Shown here: piece by piece, positions 1 to 6,649 of the stretch
How positions within the stretch are numbered: position 1 is the first letter of the stretch
Layout of the letters: each line of letters starts with the position of its first letter
Assembly: GCA_964550935.1 (NCBI GenBank)
Contig: CAZKBB010000046.1
Coordinates: 1-23,184, forward strand
From: JBCBSP01 sp964550935
Lineage (GTDB): Bacteria; Pseudomonadota; Alphaproteobacteria; Caulobacterales; Maricaulaceae
Reading direction: 5' to 3'
Length of the DNA stretch: 23,184 nucleotides
Translations under genes and position numbers: made by a program
Notes under the pieces: generated by a model
What the model was told of the DNA's origin: nothing
Databases searched by the model: none
The model's input: only the letters and a program-made list of their open reading frames with translations

Positions 1-310
1 GGTAGTTCGCCTCCGGCGAGCGCAGGAAGCCGAACCCGTCCTGCAGCACCTCCAGGGTGCCGCCGCCGTAGATTTCCGAGCCCTCTTCGGCGAGCGCGTT
101 GAGGATCGCGAACATCATGCCCTGCTTGCGCAGCGCGGACGCGTTCTCGATCTCCAGGCTCTCAGCCAACTCCACAAGCGCCGCCGGCGTCTTCTGCTTG
201 AGCTCCTGAAGCGACATGCGCTCATAGCGCGGCTCGCGGGGTTCGCGCGCCTCGTCTTCGTATTCGTAATCGTCGTCGTCGTCGTACAGGTCGGAAGTAT
301 CGTCGCTCAT
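1..310 (-). CDS. rho: Transcription termination factor Rho, N-terminal part (cut by window edge)
   Basis: Rho is the hexameric RNA-dependent ATPase that ends transcription at C-rich rut sites. Only the first 103 codons are present; the ATPase core lies beyond the left edge. Residues 1-20 are strongly acidic (an aspartate run followed by YEYEDE). Residues 32-75 match the Rho N-terminal helical domain (MSLQELKQKTPAAL at 32-45). Residues 84-103 begin the cold-shock-like RNA-binding domain (GTLEVLQDGFGFLRSPEANY). The ATG at 308-310 was chosen because it keeps the acidic leader often seen in alphaproteobacterial Rho. Met32 (215-217) is an alternative, since E. coli Rho begins near there. Neither start has a strong Shine-Dalgarno. 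The gene lies downstream of hemJ on the same strand, as in the Caulobacter origin neighbourhood. Confidence 0.93.
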   Translation of the reverse strand, partial: MSDDTSDLYDDDDDYEYEDEAREPREPRYERMSLQELKQKTPAALVELAESLEIENASALRKQGMMFAILNALAEEGSEIYGGGTLEVLQDGFGFLRSPEANY

Positions 311-631
311 GTCGGGCTCGTGGCGGGTGTTCGAGAAGATCGGGTCAGGCGGGTCTGGAGGGTCGGGCGACAGAGCGCCCGCTCGGCGGCGCCGCCCCGA
401 TCCGGGACCGCGTCCAAGCGCTGCAGCGTCGGGCTTGCAGAATAGGCGCCGCTCTGAATCAGGCGGCTATGGCGTCTCAAGGCGGGAAAGCCGGGCGCGC
501 TCATTCGCAGGCGGCGCGACATCGGCGAGGGATGGATCCTTAGCGGAGTCGAACAAAGGCGTGCCATGTTCGCCTCGCCCGGTCAAGACGCAGACGGCAC
601 GGCATGCGAAGGCTTGCGCGCGTTGAGTCGC
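311..631 (-). promoter_or_regulatory. rho leader / hemJ-rho intergenic region with C-rich rut-like stretch
   Basis: This 321-base gap holds no convincing gene. Read in the direction of rho transcription, the 58 bases before the rho start are about half C and one-fifth G (30 C to 11 G). They include three tandem 9-bp units at 342-368, seen on the plus strand as GGGTCNGGN with starts exactly 9 bases apart (342, 351, 360). A C-over-G bubble of this kind is what Rho binds, and autogenous attenuation of rho in its leader is known in E. coli. A 12-bp palindrome, GGCGGCGCCGCC, lies at 385-396. I could not identify a confident sigma70-type promoter or a hemJ terminator here. Confidence 0.4.
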
Positions 632-1087
632 CTAGAACGGCTTCACGATCGCCAGGAGAACGATGACGATCACGGCGATGGCCGGGATCTCGTTCATGAT
701 CCGCCAGAAGCGCTCGGTGCGCGGGCGCTCGCCGCGGGCGAACTTCTTCGCGCTGGCCGCGTAGAAGCCGTGCACGCCCGACAGGATCAGAACCAGAAGC
801 AGCTTGCCGTGGAACCAGCCCTCGCCGAGCAGGAGCGTGTTGAGCCCGATCATCGCCAGCGCAAGCACCCACACGATGATCAGCGCCGGGTTCAAAATGA
901 TTCGTACGAGCCGACCCTCCTGGGTCAGCAGCGCGCGCTCCATCTCCCCGCCGGGCTCGGCCTGGTGGTGGTACACGAACAGGCGCGGCAGATAGAGCAT
1001 CCCCGCCATCCAGTAGATGACGAAGATCACGTGCAGCGCTTTGAGGACGAGATAGCCGGTCGAGCCGGGAGCGAAGGCGTCGAGCAT
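632..1087 (-). CDS. hemJ: Protoporphyrinogen IX oxidase HemJ
   Basis: HemJ is the small integral-membrane enzyme that many alphaproteobacteria use to oxidise protoporphyrinogen IX to protoporphyrin IX, the step before iron insertion. The 151-residue product has the usual HemJ length and four to five hydrophobic helices: about 12-34, 63-84, 94-110 and 131-150. Helix one carries the conserved LKALHVIFVIYWMAGMLYLP block with the family's essential histidine, followed by RLFVYH. Further conserved points are GWFHGKLLLVL and the RFWRIMNEIP block before the last helix. The start at 1085-1087 is preceded by a good GGAG at 6-7 bases. It follows hemH by 29 bases on the same strand, so hemE-hemH-hemJ is a late-haem operon. 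The substrate order matches the gene order. Confidence 0.93.
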   Translation of the reverse strand: MLDAFAPGSTGYLVLKALHVIFVIYWMAGMLYLPRLFVYHHQAEPGGEMERALLTQEGRLVRIILNPALIIVWVLALAMIGLNTLLLGEGWFHGKLLLVLILSGVHGFYAASAKKFARGERPRTERFWRIMNEIPAIAVIVIVLLAIVKPF

Positions 1088-1116
1088 GGGGCGTCTCCAG
1101 AACGGGCCGGACCGGC

Positions 1117-2193
1117 TTACTCCGCCGCGGCGCGCGCCTCAAGCTCCCCGGCGTTTTCGCCGATCCCAGCCTCCCGGCACGGGCACCGTCCGAACTCGGC
1201 AGGGCAGATCACCTGGCCATGCGGGGGCTTGATCCCGTCCTCGCCGTCGAGCGCCGTCTGAACCACTGACGCCAGGGCGGCGATGAAGGCGGGTTCGGTC
1301 CCCAGAGCGGGCACCCGGTCATACCCCTTCGCGCCCTGCTCGTGGGCAAGCTCGGCATATTCCTCGTCAAGCTCCACCAGAGTCTCGATATGCTCGGAAA
1401 CGAAGGCGATCGGGGTGAGCAGGATGTGCTTTTCGTCCGCGCAGGCCTGTTCGATCGCCTCTTCGGTGGCGGGGCCGATCCATTTCAGCGGCCCGACCCG
1501 GGACTGGTAGCAGACCTGGAAGTCGGCGATCTCGGGCAGCTTCGCCGCGACCGCCTCCGCGGTGCGCTCCACCTGCCACTGATAGGGATCGCCACCCTTG
1601 ACAATCTTCTCCGGCAGGCCGTGGGCGGAAAATAGAAGCCGGGCGTTCTCCGGCTGGCCCGACGCCTCGAAGGTCCGCCGGATCAGGTTGGCGTGCGCCT
1701 CGATGAAGGCGTCCTCAACAGGGAAGCAGCATGCCGCCCGGCCCTGCCGGCCGCCCTTGTCGCGCCAGGCCTTGAGCGAGGACCCGCTCGTTGTGGTGGA
1801 GAATTGCGGGTAGAGCGGCAGAAGCACCACCTCGTCCGGGTCCCACGCCTCCACCTCGCGCACCGCGTCCTCGGTGAACGGCTTCCAGTAGCGCATGGCG
1901 ATGAAGCAGCGGAATTCGTCGTCCGGCGCGGCCGATTTGAGCGCCTGGGTCAGCGCGGCGGCCTGCTTTTCGGTCTCCGGGACGAGCGGCGATCCGCCGC
2001 CCATCTTGTCGTAATTTTCCTGGGCGGATTTCTCGCGCAGGGTGGAGATGAGCCAAGCCAGGCCTTCGCGCACCGGGCCGGGCGCCTGAATGATCGCTGG
2101 ATCGCGAAACAGGTTGCGAAGGAACGGCTTGACGCTGTCCGGCCCGTCGGGACCGCCGAGGTTGAACAACACGATCGCAATGCGTCGGCCCAT
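1117..2193 (-). CDS. hemH: Ferrochelatase, probably of the [2Fe-2S] type
   Basis: Inserts ferrous iron into protoporphyrin IX to make protohaem. The 358-residue protein begins with the family block RIAIVLFNLGGPDG and carries PLYPQFSTTTSGSS (126-139), the catalytic-histidine motif LFSAHGLPEKIVKGGDPY (His191) and PIAFVSEHIETLVELD (Glu267 region). The C-terminal extension holds a C-x6-C-x-C group (Cys330, Cys337, Cys339), and a Cys155-Cys156 pair lies further upstream. Caulobacter ferrochelatase is known to bind a [2Fe-2S] cluster, so cluster binding is a reasonable inference here. The ATG at 2191-2193 was chosen because GGAAAGGG lies about 9 bases upstream; an ATG seven codons further up (2212-2214) lacks that support. 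The gene starts about 30 bases after the hemE stop, consistent with co-transcription. Confidence 0.95.
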   Translation of the reverse strand: MGRRIAIVLFNLGGPDGPDSVKPFLRNLFRDPAIIQAPGPVREGLAWLISTLREKSAQENYDKMGGGSPLVPETEKQAAALTQALKSAAPDDEFRCFIAMRYWKPFTEDAVREVEAWDPDEVVLLPLYPQFSTTTSGSSLKAWRDKGGRQGRAACCFPVEDAFIEAHANLIRRTFEASGQPENARLLFSAHGLPEKIVKGGDPYQWQVERTAEAVAAKLPEIADFQVCYQSRVGPLKWIGPATEEAIEQACADEKHILLTPIAFVSEHIETLVELDEEYAELAHEQGAKGYDRVPALGTEPAFIAALASVVQTALDGEDGIKPPHGQVICPAEFGRCPCREAGIGENAGELEARAAAE

Positions 2194-2223
2194 GGCGTCG
2201 CACCCTTTCCGCACACGTAGATG

Positions 2224-3264
2224 TCAGCCGCCGCGCACGCGCTCGACAAGGCGTTCGACATGTTCGGGCGGCACATCCGGATTGATGCCGTGACCGAGAT
2301 TGAACACATAGGGCCGCCCCGCCCATGCGGAAAGCAGGCGGTCGATTTCTGAATCAAGCGCCGCACCTCCGGCTTTGAGCACCGCCGGATCGAGCTGGCC
2401 CTGTACGGGCAGGGTGCGCGGAAGGGTTTCCACCGCCCAGCGGGTGCCGAGCCCGTGGTCGAGCGCGAGCATGTCGACGCCGGTCTGATTGGCGTAGCGC
2501 GCCGATTGCGGCCCGCAGCCCTTGGGAAAGCCGATCACGGGCGTGTCGATCCCGCGCGCCTTCAGCCCGTCGAGAATGCGTTTGGTCGGCCGGATCACGA
2601 CCCGTTCGAACAGCGGCGTCGGCAGGCCTTCAGCCCAGCTGTCGAACAGCTTCAGCGCATCGGCGCCGCTTTCAGCCTGCATGGCGAGATAATCGACCGT
2701 GGCGTCGGCGAGCAGATCCAGCAGCGCATCGAAGCGTTCCGGCTCGGACCAGGCCAGCGTGCGCGAGGTCCAGCGGTCCTTCGACCCGCCGCCCTCGATC
2801 ATGTAGGTGGCCACCGTCCAGGGCGCGCCGGCGAAGCCGATCAGCGCGGTCTCCTGCGGCAGCTCGGCGCGCAGGCGCTTCAGCGTCTCGCCCACCGGCG
2901 CCAGCGTCTCCAGCGAGCGCGCCCGCGACAGCTCGGACAGATCTGAGATGTCCAGCGGATCGAGCTTCGGTCCCTCGCCCTTCTCGAACCAGGTTTTCTG
3001 GCCGAGGCCGTAGGGGATCAGCAGGATGTCGGCGAACACGATCGCAGCGTCGAAGCCGTAACGCCGGATCGGCTGAAGCGTGACCTCGGTCGCAGCCTCG
3101 GGGTTCAGGCAGAACGAGATGAAGTCGGGCTGTTCGGCGCGCACGGCGCGGTATTCGGGCAGGTAGCGACCGGCCTGGCGCATCAGCCAGATCGGGGGCG
3201 GACTCAGCGTCTCACCGTTCAGGACGCGGATCAGCTTCCGCTCTGCACTCATCGTCTCGCTCAT
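2224..3264 (-). CDS. hemE: Uroporphyrinogen decarboxylase
   Basis: Removes the four acetate carboxyl groups of uroporphyrinogen III to give coproporphyrinogen III; cytosolic, cofactor-free. The 346-residue product has the first family signature, WLMRQAGRYL at 26-35 (the substrate-binding RQAGR loop), the FADILLIPYGLG segment with the conserved active-site aspartate, and the second signature GFAGAPWTVATYMIEGG. Length matches the family (about 340-355). The open frame runs on upstream to 3795, but the extra residues are low-complexity, lack family similarity and would cover the candidate origin. I therefore start at 3262-3264, with GGAG about 11 bases upstream; Met5 (3250-3252) is the alternative. 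The gene borders the candidate origin exactly as hemE borders Cori in Caulobacter, and a promoter candidate lies at 3311-3339. Confidence 0.96.
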   Translation of the reverse strand: MSETMSAERKLIRVLNGETLSPPPIWLMRQAGRYLPEYRAVRAEQPDFISFCLNPEAATEVTLQPIRRYGFDAAIVFADILLIPYGLGQKTWFEKGEGPKLDPLDISDLSELSRARSLETLAPVGETLKRLRAELPQETALIGFAGAPWTVATYMIEGGGSKDRWTSRTLAWSEPERFDALLDLLADATVDYLAMQAESGADALKLFDSWAEGLPTPLFERVVIRPTKRILDGLKARGIDTPVIGFPKGCGPQSARYANQTGVDMLALDHGLGTRWAVETLPRTLPVQGQLDPAVLKAGGAALDSEIDRLLSAWAGRPYVFNLGHGINPDVPPEHVERLVERVRGG

Positions 3265-3310
3265 CGCTTCATGGGCTCCGTATCCGCTTGTCCCCAACAG
3301 GTCCTCTTCG

Positions 3311-3339
3311 GTTCTATTCAGGAATCTGAAGAGTGTCGA
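3311..3339 (-). promoter_or_regulatory. Candidate hemE promoter inside the origin region, with a GANTC site in the spacer
   Basis: On the minus strand TCGACA (-35, plus-strand positions 3334-3339, five of six consensus bases) is followed after exactly 17 bases by TAGAAC (-10, 3311-3316, four of six). Transcription would begin near 3304, giving a leader of about 40 bases before the hemE ATG. The spacer contains GATTC (3322-3326), a CcrM-type methylation target. Caulobacter hemE is also transcribed from within its origin region. Confidence 0.5.
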
Positions 3340-3359
3340 AGGAGTAGAGCGGCGCGCAA

Positions 3360-3368
3360 CGTGGATAA
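3360..3368 (-). promoter_or_regulatory. DnaA-box-like sequence
   Basis: TTATCCACG on the minus strand, one mismatch (last base) from TTATCCACA. It is the best match on the hemE side of the candidate origin. Confidence 0.55.
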
Positions 3369-3443
3369 ACCTCATCGGCGCCCGCGACACACCGAATTCA
3401 CAGGATGTGGATCGACAGGCCGGGTTTCCCGAAGCGTTCTCGG

Positions 3444-3452
3444 TGTGGATGA
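3444..3452 (-). promoter_or_regulatory. DnaA-box-like sequence beside the AT-rich patch
   Basis: TCATCCACA on the minus strand, one mismatch from TTATCCACA and close to the Caulobacter G-box form TGATCCACA. It touches a GANTC site at 3451-3455 and the AT-richer patch. A related CGATCCACA lies 38 bases to the left (3406-3414). Confidence 0.5.
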
Positions 3453-3469
3453 ATCCGGATAACACATCC

Positions 3470-3494
3470 TTAACCTTTCCTAACAGATCGTTAC
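3470..3494 (+). promoter_or_regulatory. CtrA-like half-site array
   Basis: Three TTAA-type half-sites follow one another: TTAA (3470-3473), CTAA (3480-3483) and TTAC (3491-3494), with start-to-start spacings of 10 and 11 bases. The CtrA consensus TTAA-N7-TTAA has a spacing of 11, so the second pair has the right geometry but two base changes. The first half-site is followed by CC as in the common TTAACC form. Binding is inferred from this and from the origin context. Confidence 0.4.
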
Positions 3495-3669
3495 CGAAGC
3501 TCAGGCTGGGCGCCGGGTATCCACCGGCGGCGCGGGCGGGGGCGCTGGACCGGGGCTTGCCCGCACCCCGACCGGCTCGGGAGAAACACTTGGGGACGCG
3601 CGGGCGCCGCGATGTAAACGTATGGCCTCGCGCGTCGATCGGCCGGGTCAGCGGGGATAACCGGGCGCT

Positions 3670-3678
3670 TTGTCCACA
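3670..3678 (+). promoter_or_regulatory. DnaA-box-like sequence
   Basis: TTGTCCACA on the plus strand, one mismatch from TTATCCACA. A weaker inverted match, TTATCCCCG, lies ten bases to its left (3652-3660, minus), giving a facing pair on the ppsR side of the candidate origin. Confidence 0.5.
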
Positions 3679-3775
3679 CCGCGGGCCGGCGCAGCTGCGT
3701 ACAAGTGGCCGCGACCGACGTCCGGCTTGCGAAGCGGGTTCCCAACCGGGGGGGGGCGCATCTATCGTGCTCGCC

Positions 3776-4615
3776 ATGTCCCGCGACGACACCACCGTTC
3801 ACTTCCACGTCCATATGATCTCGGACTCCACCGGCGAGACGCTCATGAATGTCATGCGCGCCTCGACCGCCCAGTTCGAGCACGCCGAGCCGATCGAGCA
3901 CCTGTTTGCGCTGGTGCGCTCGGAGCGTCAGCTGGAGAAGGCGCTGGAGCATGTCTCCGCCTATCCGGGGATCGTCATGTACACGATGGTCAATCCGAAC
4001 CTGCGCCGGCTTCTGGAGGAGCGCTGCGCCAAGTTCGACAGCCCGGCGATCGCCGTGCTCGACCCGATCCAGGCGACGCTCTCGGCCTATCTCGGCGCGC
4101 CCATAGCCGGACGCGCCGGCGCGCAGCGCGCCCTTGATGCGGACTATTACAAGCGCATCGAGGCGATGAACTACTCCATGACCCATGACGACGGTCAGGG
4201 TGATGATCTCGCCAGCGCGGACGTTATTTTGCTGGGCATCTCGCGCACCTCCAAGACGCCGACCAGCGTCTATCTCGGCCATCGCGGCGTCCGTACGGCG
4301 AACATACCGATCGTGCCGGGCGCGACCCTGCCGCCGGGGCTGGAGACGCTGAAGAAGCCGCTCATCGTCGGACTGACCGCCTCGCCTGAACGGATCGTAC
4401 AGATCCGGCGCAACCGGCTAATCAATCTGAACGAAGCGCGCGACACGGTGTATGTGGACGAAACCACGGTGAAGGAGGAGGTGATCTTCGCCAAGCGCCT
4501 GTTTGCGCGCCATGACTGGCCGTCGATCGACGTCACGCGCCGCTCGATCGAGGAGACCGCGGCGAAGGTGATCAACCTGTTGCAGGAGCATCGCGGCTTC
4601 GCAGGGGGGCTGTGA
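3776..4615 (+). CDS. Pyruvate,phosphate dikinase / PEP synthase regulatory protein (PPSR, DUF299)
   Basis: Family members are bifunctional kinase/phosphorylases that switch pyruvate phosphate dikinase or PEP synthase off (ADP-dependent phosphorylation) and on (Pi-dependent removal). The 279-residue product opens with HVHMISDSTGETL, typical of the family, and has the nucleotide-binding loop GISRTSKTPTS at 154-164. IPIVPGATLPPGL and the RRNRLINLN block follow. I chose the ATG at 3776-3778; an in-frame GTG at 3767 lies nearer a run of nine G (3748-3756) that could act as a crude ribosome site. A weak promoter candidate is TTGGGG (3590-3595), 17 bases, TGTAAA (3613-3618). The gene is first after the candidate origin, and its stop overlaps the maf start (TGATG). 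Whether the target is PPDK or PEP synthase cannot be told here. Confidence 0.93.
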   Translation: MSRDDTTVHFHVHMISDSTGETLMNVMRASTAQFEHAEPIEHLFALVRSERQLEKALEHVSAYPGIVMYTMVNPNLRRLLEERCAKFDSPAIAVLDPIQATLSAYLGAPIAGRAGAQRALDADYYKRIEAMNYSMTHDDGQGDDLASADVILLGISRTSKTPTSVYLGHRGVRTANIPIVPGATLPPGLETLKKPLIVGLTASPERIVQIRRNRLINLNEARDTVYVDETTVKEEVIFAKRLFARHDWPSIDVTRRSIEETAAKVINLLQEHRGFAGGL

Positions 4616-5196
4616 TGGGCTTCATCCTGGCCTCCGGTTCGGCCTCGCGCCGGGCCATCCTTGAAAACGCGGGTCTCGATTTCGAGATTGATCCGGCCGA
4701 TGTGGACGAGCCGGCCCTGACCAAGGCCTTTGAGGGCGAGGCCTCCGAGCTGCCGCTCATGCTGGCCGAGGAGAAGGCGCTCGCGGTCTCGCGCCGGCGC
4801 GACGGTCTGGTGCTCGGCGCCGATCAGGTGCTTGTTTTCGCGGGCGAAATCTTCGGCAAGGCGAAGACGCCCGACGAGGCGCGCGCGCGTCTGGAGCGAT
4901 TTCGCGGCGAGACCCATCATCTGCTCGGCGGGATCGCCGCAGCGCGCGGCGGCGAGGTGATCTGGCGGTTTAAGAGCGAGTGCGCCATGCATGTGCGCGC
5001 GTTCTCCGACGCCTTCCTCGATGACTACATGGGCCGCGCCGGCGATATCCTGACCAAGGGCGTGGGCGCTTACGCCTACGAGGGTCTCGGCGCTCAGATT
5101 TTTGAGCGCGTGGAGGGCGATTACTACGCCGTGCTCGGCCTGCCGCTCCTGCCCGTGCTGGCCATGCTGCGCCGGGAAGGCGCTGCGCCGGTCTGA
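4615..5196 (+). CDS. maf: Maf-family nucleotide pyrophosphatase, YceF-like
   Basis: Maf proteins hydrolyse non-canonical nucleoside triphosphates to monophosphates and pyrophosphate. The 193-residue protein begins with the hallmark LASGSASRRAIL (5-16) and has the DEP motif near 31-33. Its catalytic segment reads GADQVLVF (68-75). Glutamine after the catalytic aspartate (Asp70-Gln71) matches the YceF branch, whose E. coli member prefers m7GTP, rather than the YhdE/Maf branch with threonine there (dTTP/UTP). Subfamily assignment rests on that motif and on the C-terminal GLPLLPVLAMLRREG. The start ATG shares one base with the ppsR stop, implying translational coupling. aroE follows after five bases. 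Confidence 0.92.
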   Translation: MGFILASGSASRRAILENAGLDFEIDPADVDEPALTKAFEGEASELPLMLAEEKALAVSRRRDGLVLGADQVLVFAGEIFGKAKTPDEARARLERFRGETHHLLGGIAAARGGEVIWRFKSECAMHVRAFSDAFLDDYMGRAGDILTKGVGAYAYEGLGAQIFERVEGDYYAVLGLPLLPVLAMLRREGAAPV

Positions 5197-5201
5197 CCGC
5201 C

Positions 5202-6059
5202 ATGGCCAGGAAGCCCGTCCCCCTGGCCGGCGTTGCGGGCTGGCCCGTCGCCCACTCGCTCTCACCGGTGATGATGACCGCCTGGCTCGAGGCGTCGCGC
5301 CTCGACGGCGCCTACGCCGCTTTCGCGGTGGCGCCGGACCGTTTCGCCGAGGCGATCGAGGCCCTGCCGGCGCTCGGTGTCTCGGGGCTCAACGTGACCG
5401 TCCCGCACAAGACCCTCGCCCTGGAGGCGGCGGGTGCAGCGAGCGAGGCCGCGCGCGCAATCGGCGCGGCGAACCTGCTTGTGCGCCGCGACGGCGCCTT
5501 GTTCGCCGACAACACTGACATCGTCGGGATCGAGACCGCGATCGACGAGGCCGGCGGGGCCGAGCCGTCAAAGCCCGTCGTCATCGTCGGGGCTGGCGGG
5601 GCGGCGCGCGCGGCGATGTTCTACGTGAAACAGGCGGGCTTCACCGACGTGCGCATCGTCAACCGCACCGTGGAAAGCGCTGACTCGCTCGCGCGCGAGC
5701 TCGATTGTCCAGCCCACACCCTTCCGCTTGAGGCGGTGAGCTCGGCGCTCAGCGGCGCCGGACTTGTCATCCAGTCCAGCGTGATGGGCATGGAGGCCCG
5801 CCCGGAGTTCGCGCCGGATCTGTCCGGCCTGGATGAAGACGCGCTGGTGTTCGACATGGTCTACGCCCCGCTCGTCACCGCGCTTCTAGGCGCCGCGCGC
5901 GATGCGGGCCTGCGCACGGCGGACGGGCTGTCCATGCTGATCGGTCAGGCGCGGCCGAGTTTCGAGGCCTTTTTCGGCGCTCCTGCGCCGGACATCGACA
6001 TGCGCGCCGTCCTCTTGCAGGCGCTGGGCGAAAGATCATCCGGGGAGCCCGCGCGATGA
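5202..6059 (+). CDS. aroE: Shikimate dehydrogenase
   Basis: Reduces 3-dehydroshikimate to shikimate with NADPH in the aromatic amino-acid pathway. The 285-residue protein has the substrate-binding SLSP motif (Ser19, Ser21), GLNVTVPHK with the catalytic lysine at 70, Asn91, and FADNTDIVG with the conserved Asp106. The nucleotide-binding loop GAGGAARA is at 130-137, followed by NRT, the sequence that usually determines NADP preference. The C-terminal GLSMLIGQARPSFEAFFG block, with the conserved glutamine, is also present. All expected active-site residues are in place. The ATG at 5202 gives standard family length. The gene lies five bases after maf and overlaps coaE by four bases (ATGA). Confidence 0.96.
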   Translation: MARKPVPLAGVAGWPVAHSLSPVMMTAWLEASRLDGAYAAFAVAPDRFAEAIEALPALGVSGLNVTVPHKTLALEAAGAASEAARAIGAANLLVRRDGALFADNTDIVGIETAIDEAGGAEPSKPVVIVGAGGAARAAMFYVKQAGFTDVRIVNRTVESADSLARELDCPAHTLPLEAVSSALSGAGLVIQSSVMGMEARPEFAPDLSGLDEDALVFDMVYAPLVTALLGAARDAGLRTADGLSMLIGQARPSFEAFFGAPAPDIDMRAVLLQALGERSSGEPAR

Positions 6060-6649
6060 GGACGATCGGACTGACCGGCTGCATCGGCATGGGCAAGTCG
6101 ACCACGGCGAAACTCCTCGCCGAGGAAGACCTGCCCGTGTTCGACGCGGACGCCGAGGTCGCGGCGCTCTACGCCTCGGGCGGCGCGGCCGTCGAGCCGG
6201 TCGAGGCGGCGTTTCCAGGCGTAGTGACCGAAGGCGCGATCGACCGCGAGGCGCTGACGCGCGCTTTGCATGACGATCCCACCGGCTTTGAACGCCTTGA
6301 AACGATCGTCCATCCGCTGGTGGGCCAGGCGCGCGAGGCCTTCTTCGAGACCGCGCGCGAGCACGGGGCCGACTTCGCGGTGCTGGACGTGCCGCTTCTG
6401 TTCGAGACCGGGCTCGACCGGGCTGTGGATGTCGTTATGGTGGTTTCCGCGCCCGAGGACGTGCAGCGCGCGCGGGTCCTCGCGCGCCCGGGCATGACCG
6501 AGGCCAAGCTGGACGCCATACTGGCCCGGCAGACCCCTGATTCGGACAAGCGCGCGCGCGCCGACATCGTCATCGACACCTCCCGCGGGATCGAGGACGC
6601 GCGCGACCAGGTGCGCGTCGCATTGAAGCGTTTGAGAGGCCGGCCATGA
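6056..6649 (+). CDS. coaE: Dephospho-CoA kinase
   Basis: Catalyses the last step of coenzyme A synthesis, phosphorylating the 3'-hydroxyl of dephospho-CoA. The 197-residue product has the P-loop GCIGMGKST at 8-16, the DADAEVAALY block near 29-38, the HPLV segment in the lid region and DVPLLFETGLD, all diagnostic of CoaE. The later RQTPDSDKRARADIVIDT block, with the typical conserved Q and R, is intact. The start overlaps the aroE stop and the stop overlaps the dnaQ start, each as ATGA, so the three genes are almost certainly translated from one message. Confidence 0.96.
   Translation: MRTIGLTGCIGMGKSTTAKLLAEEDLPVFDADAEVAALYASGGAAVEPVEAAFPGVVTEGAIDREALTRALHDDPTGFERLETIVHPLVGQAREAFFETAREHGADFAVLDVPLLFETGLDRAVDVVMVVSAPEDVQRARVLARPGMTEAKLDAILARQTPDSDKRARADIVIDTSRGIEDARDQVRVALKRLRGRP

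Larger units (their letters stand above)
3265..3775. other. Candidate chromosomal replication origin (Cori-like), hemE-ppsR intergenic region
   Basis: This 511-base gene-free stretch separates two divergent transcription units. Three sequences differ by one base from the DnaA-box consensus TTATCCACA: 3360-3368 (minus), 3444-3452 (minus) and 3670-3678 (plus). Weaker two- or three-mismatch matches lie at 3288-3296, 3406-3414, 3454-3462, 3517-3525 and 3652-3660. The patch 3452-3499 is visibly AT-richer than its surroundings and holds TTAA-type half-sites resembling CtrA boxes. GANTC sites (CcrM methylation target in Caulobacter) occur at 3322-3326 and 3451-3455. In C. crescentus the origin lies between hemE and the DUF299 gene and combines DnaA boxes, CtrA sites and an AT-rich patch. 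All flanking genes out to 7341 and back to the left edge are transcribed away from this region. Position and motifs agree; function is inferred. Confidence 0.75.

Noticed and set aside
309..626. 105-codon plus-strand frame in the rho leader
   Set aside because: Glycine/serine/arginine-rich with no ribosome site or family resemblance; the rut-like reading of the other strand explains the composition better.
566..1261. 231-codon plus-strand frame opposite hemJ and hemH
   Set aside because: It lies antisense to two clear genes, is charged and low in hydrophobic order, and is explained by GC-rich codon bias.
3407..3775. Open frame extending ppsR upstream by about 123 codons
   Set aside because: It would cross the AT-rich patch and DnaA boxes; PPSR proteins begin near HVHMISDSTG, close to the ATG at 3776.
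3265..3795. Open frame extending hemE upstream by about 177 codons
   Set aside because: The added residues are arginine/serine/proline-rich, match no HemE feature and would cover the candidate origin; the family length fits the start at 3264.
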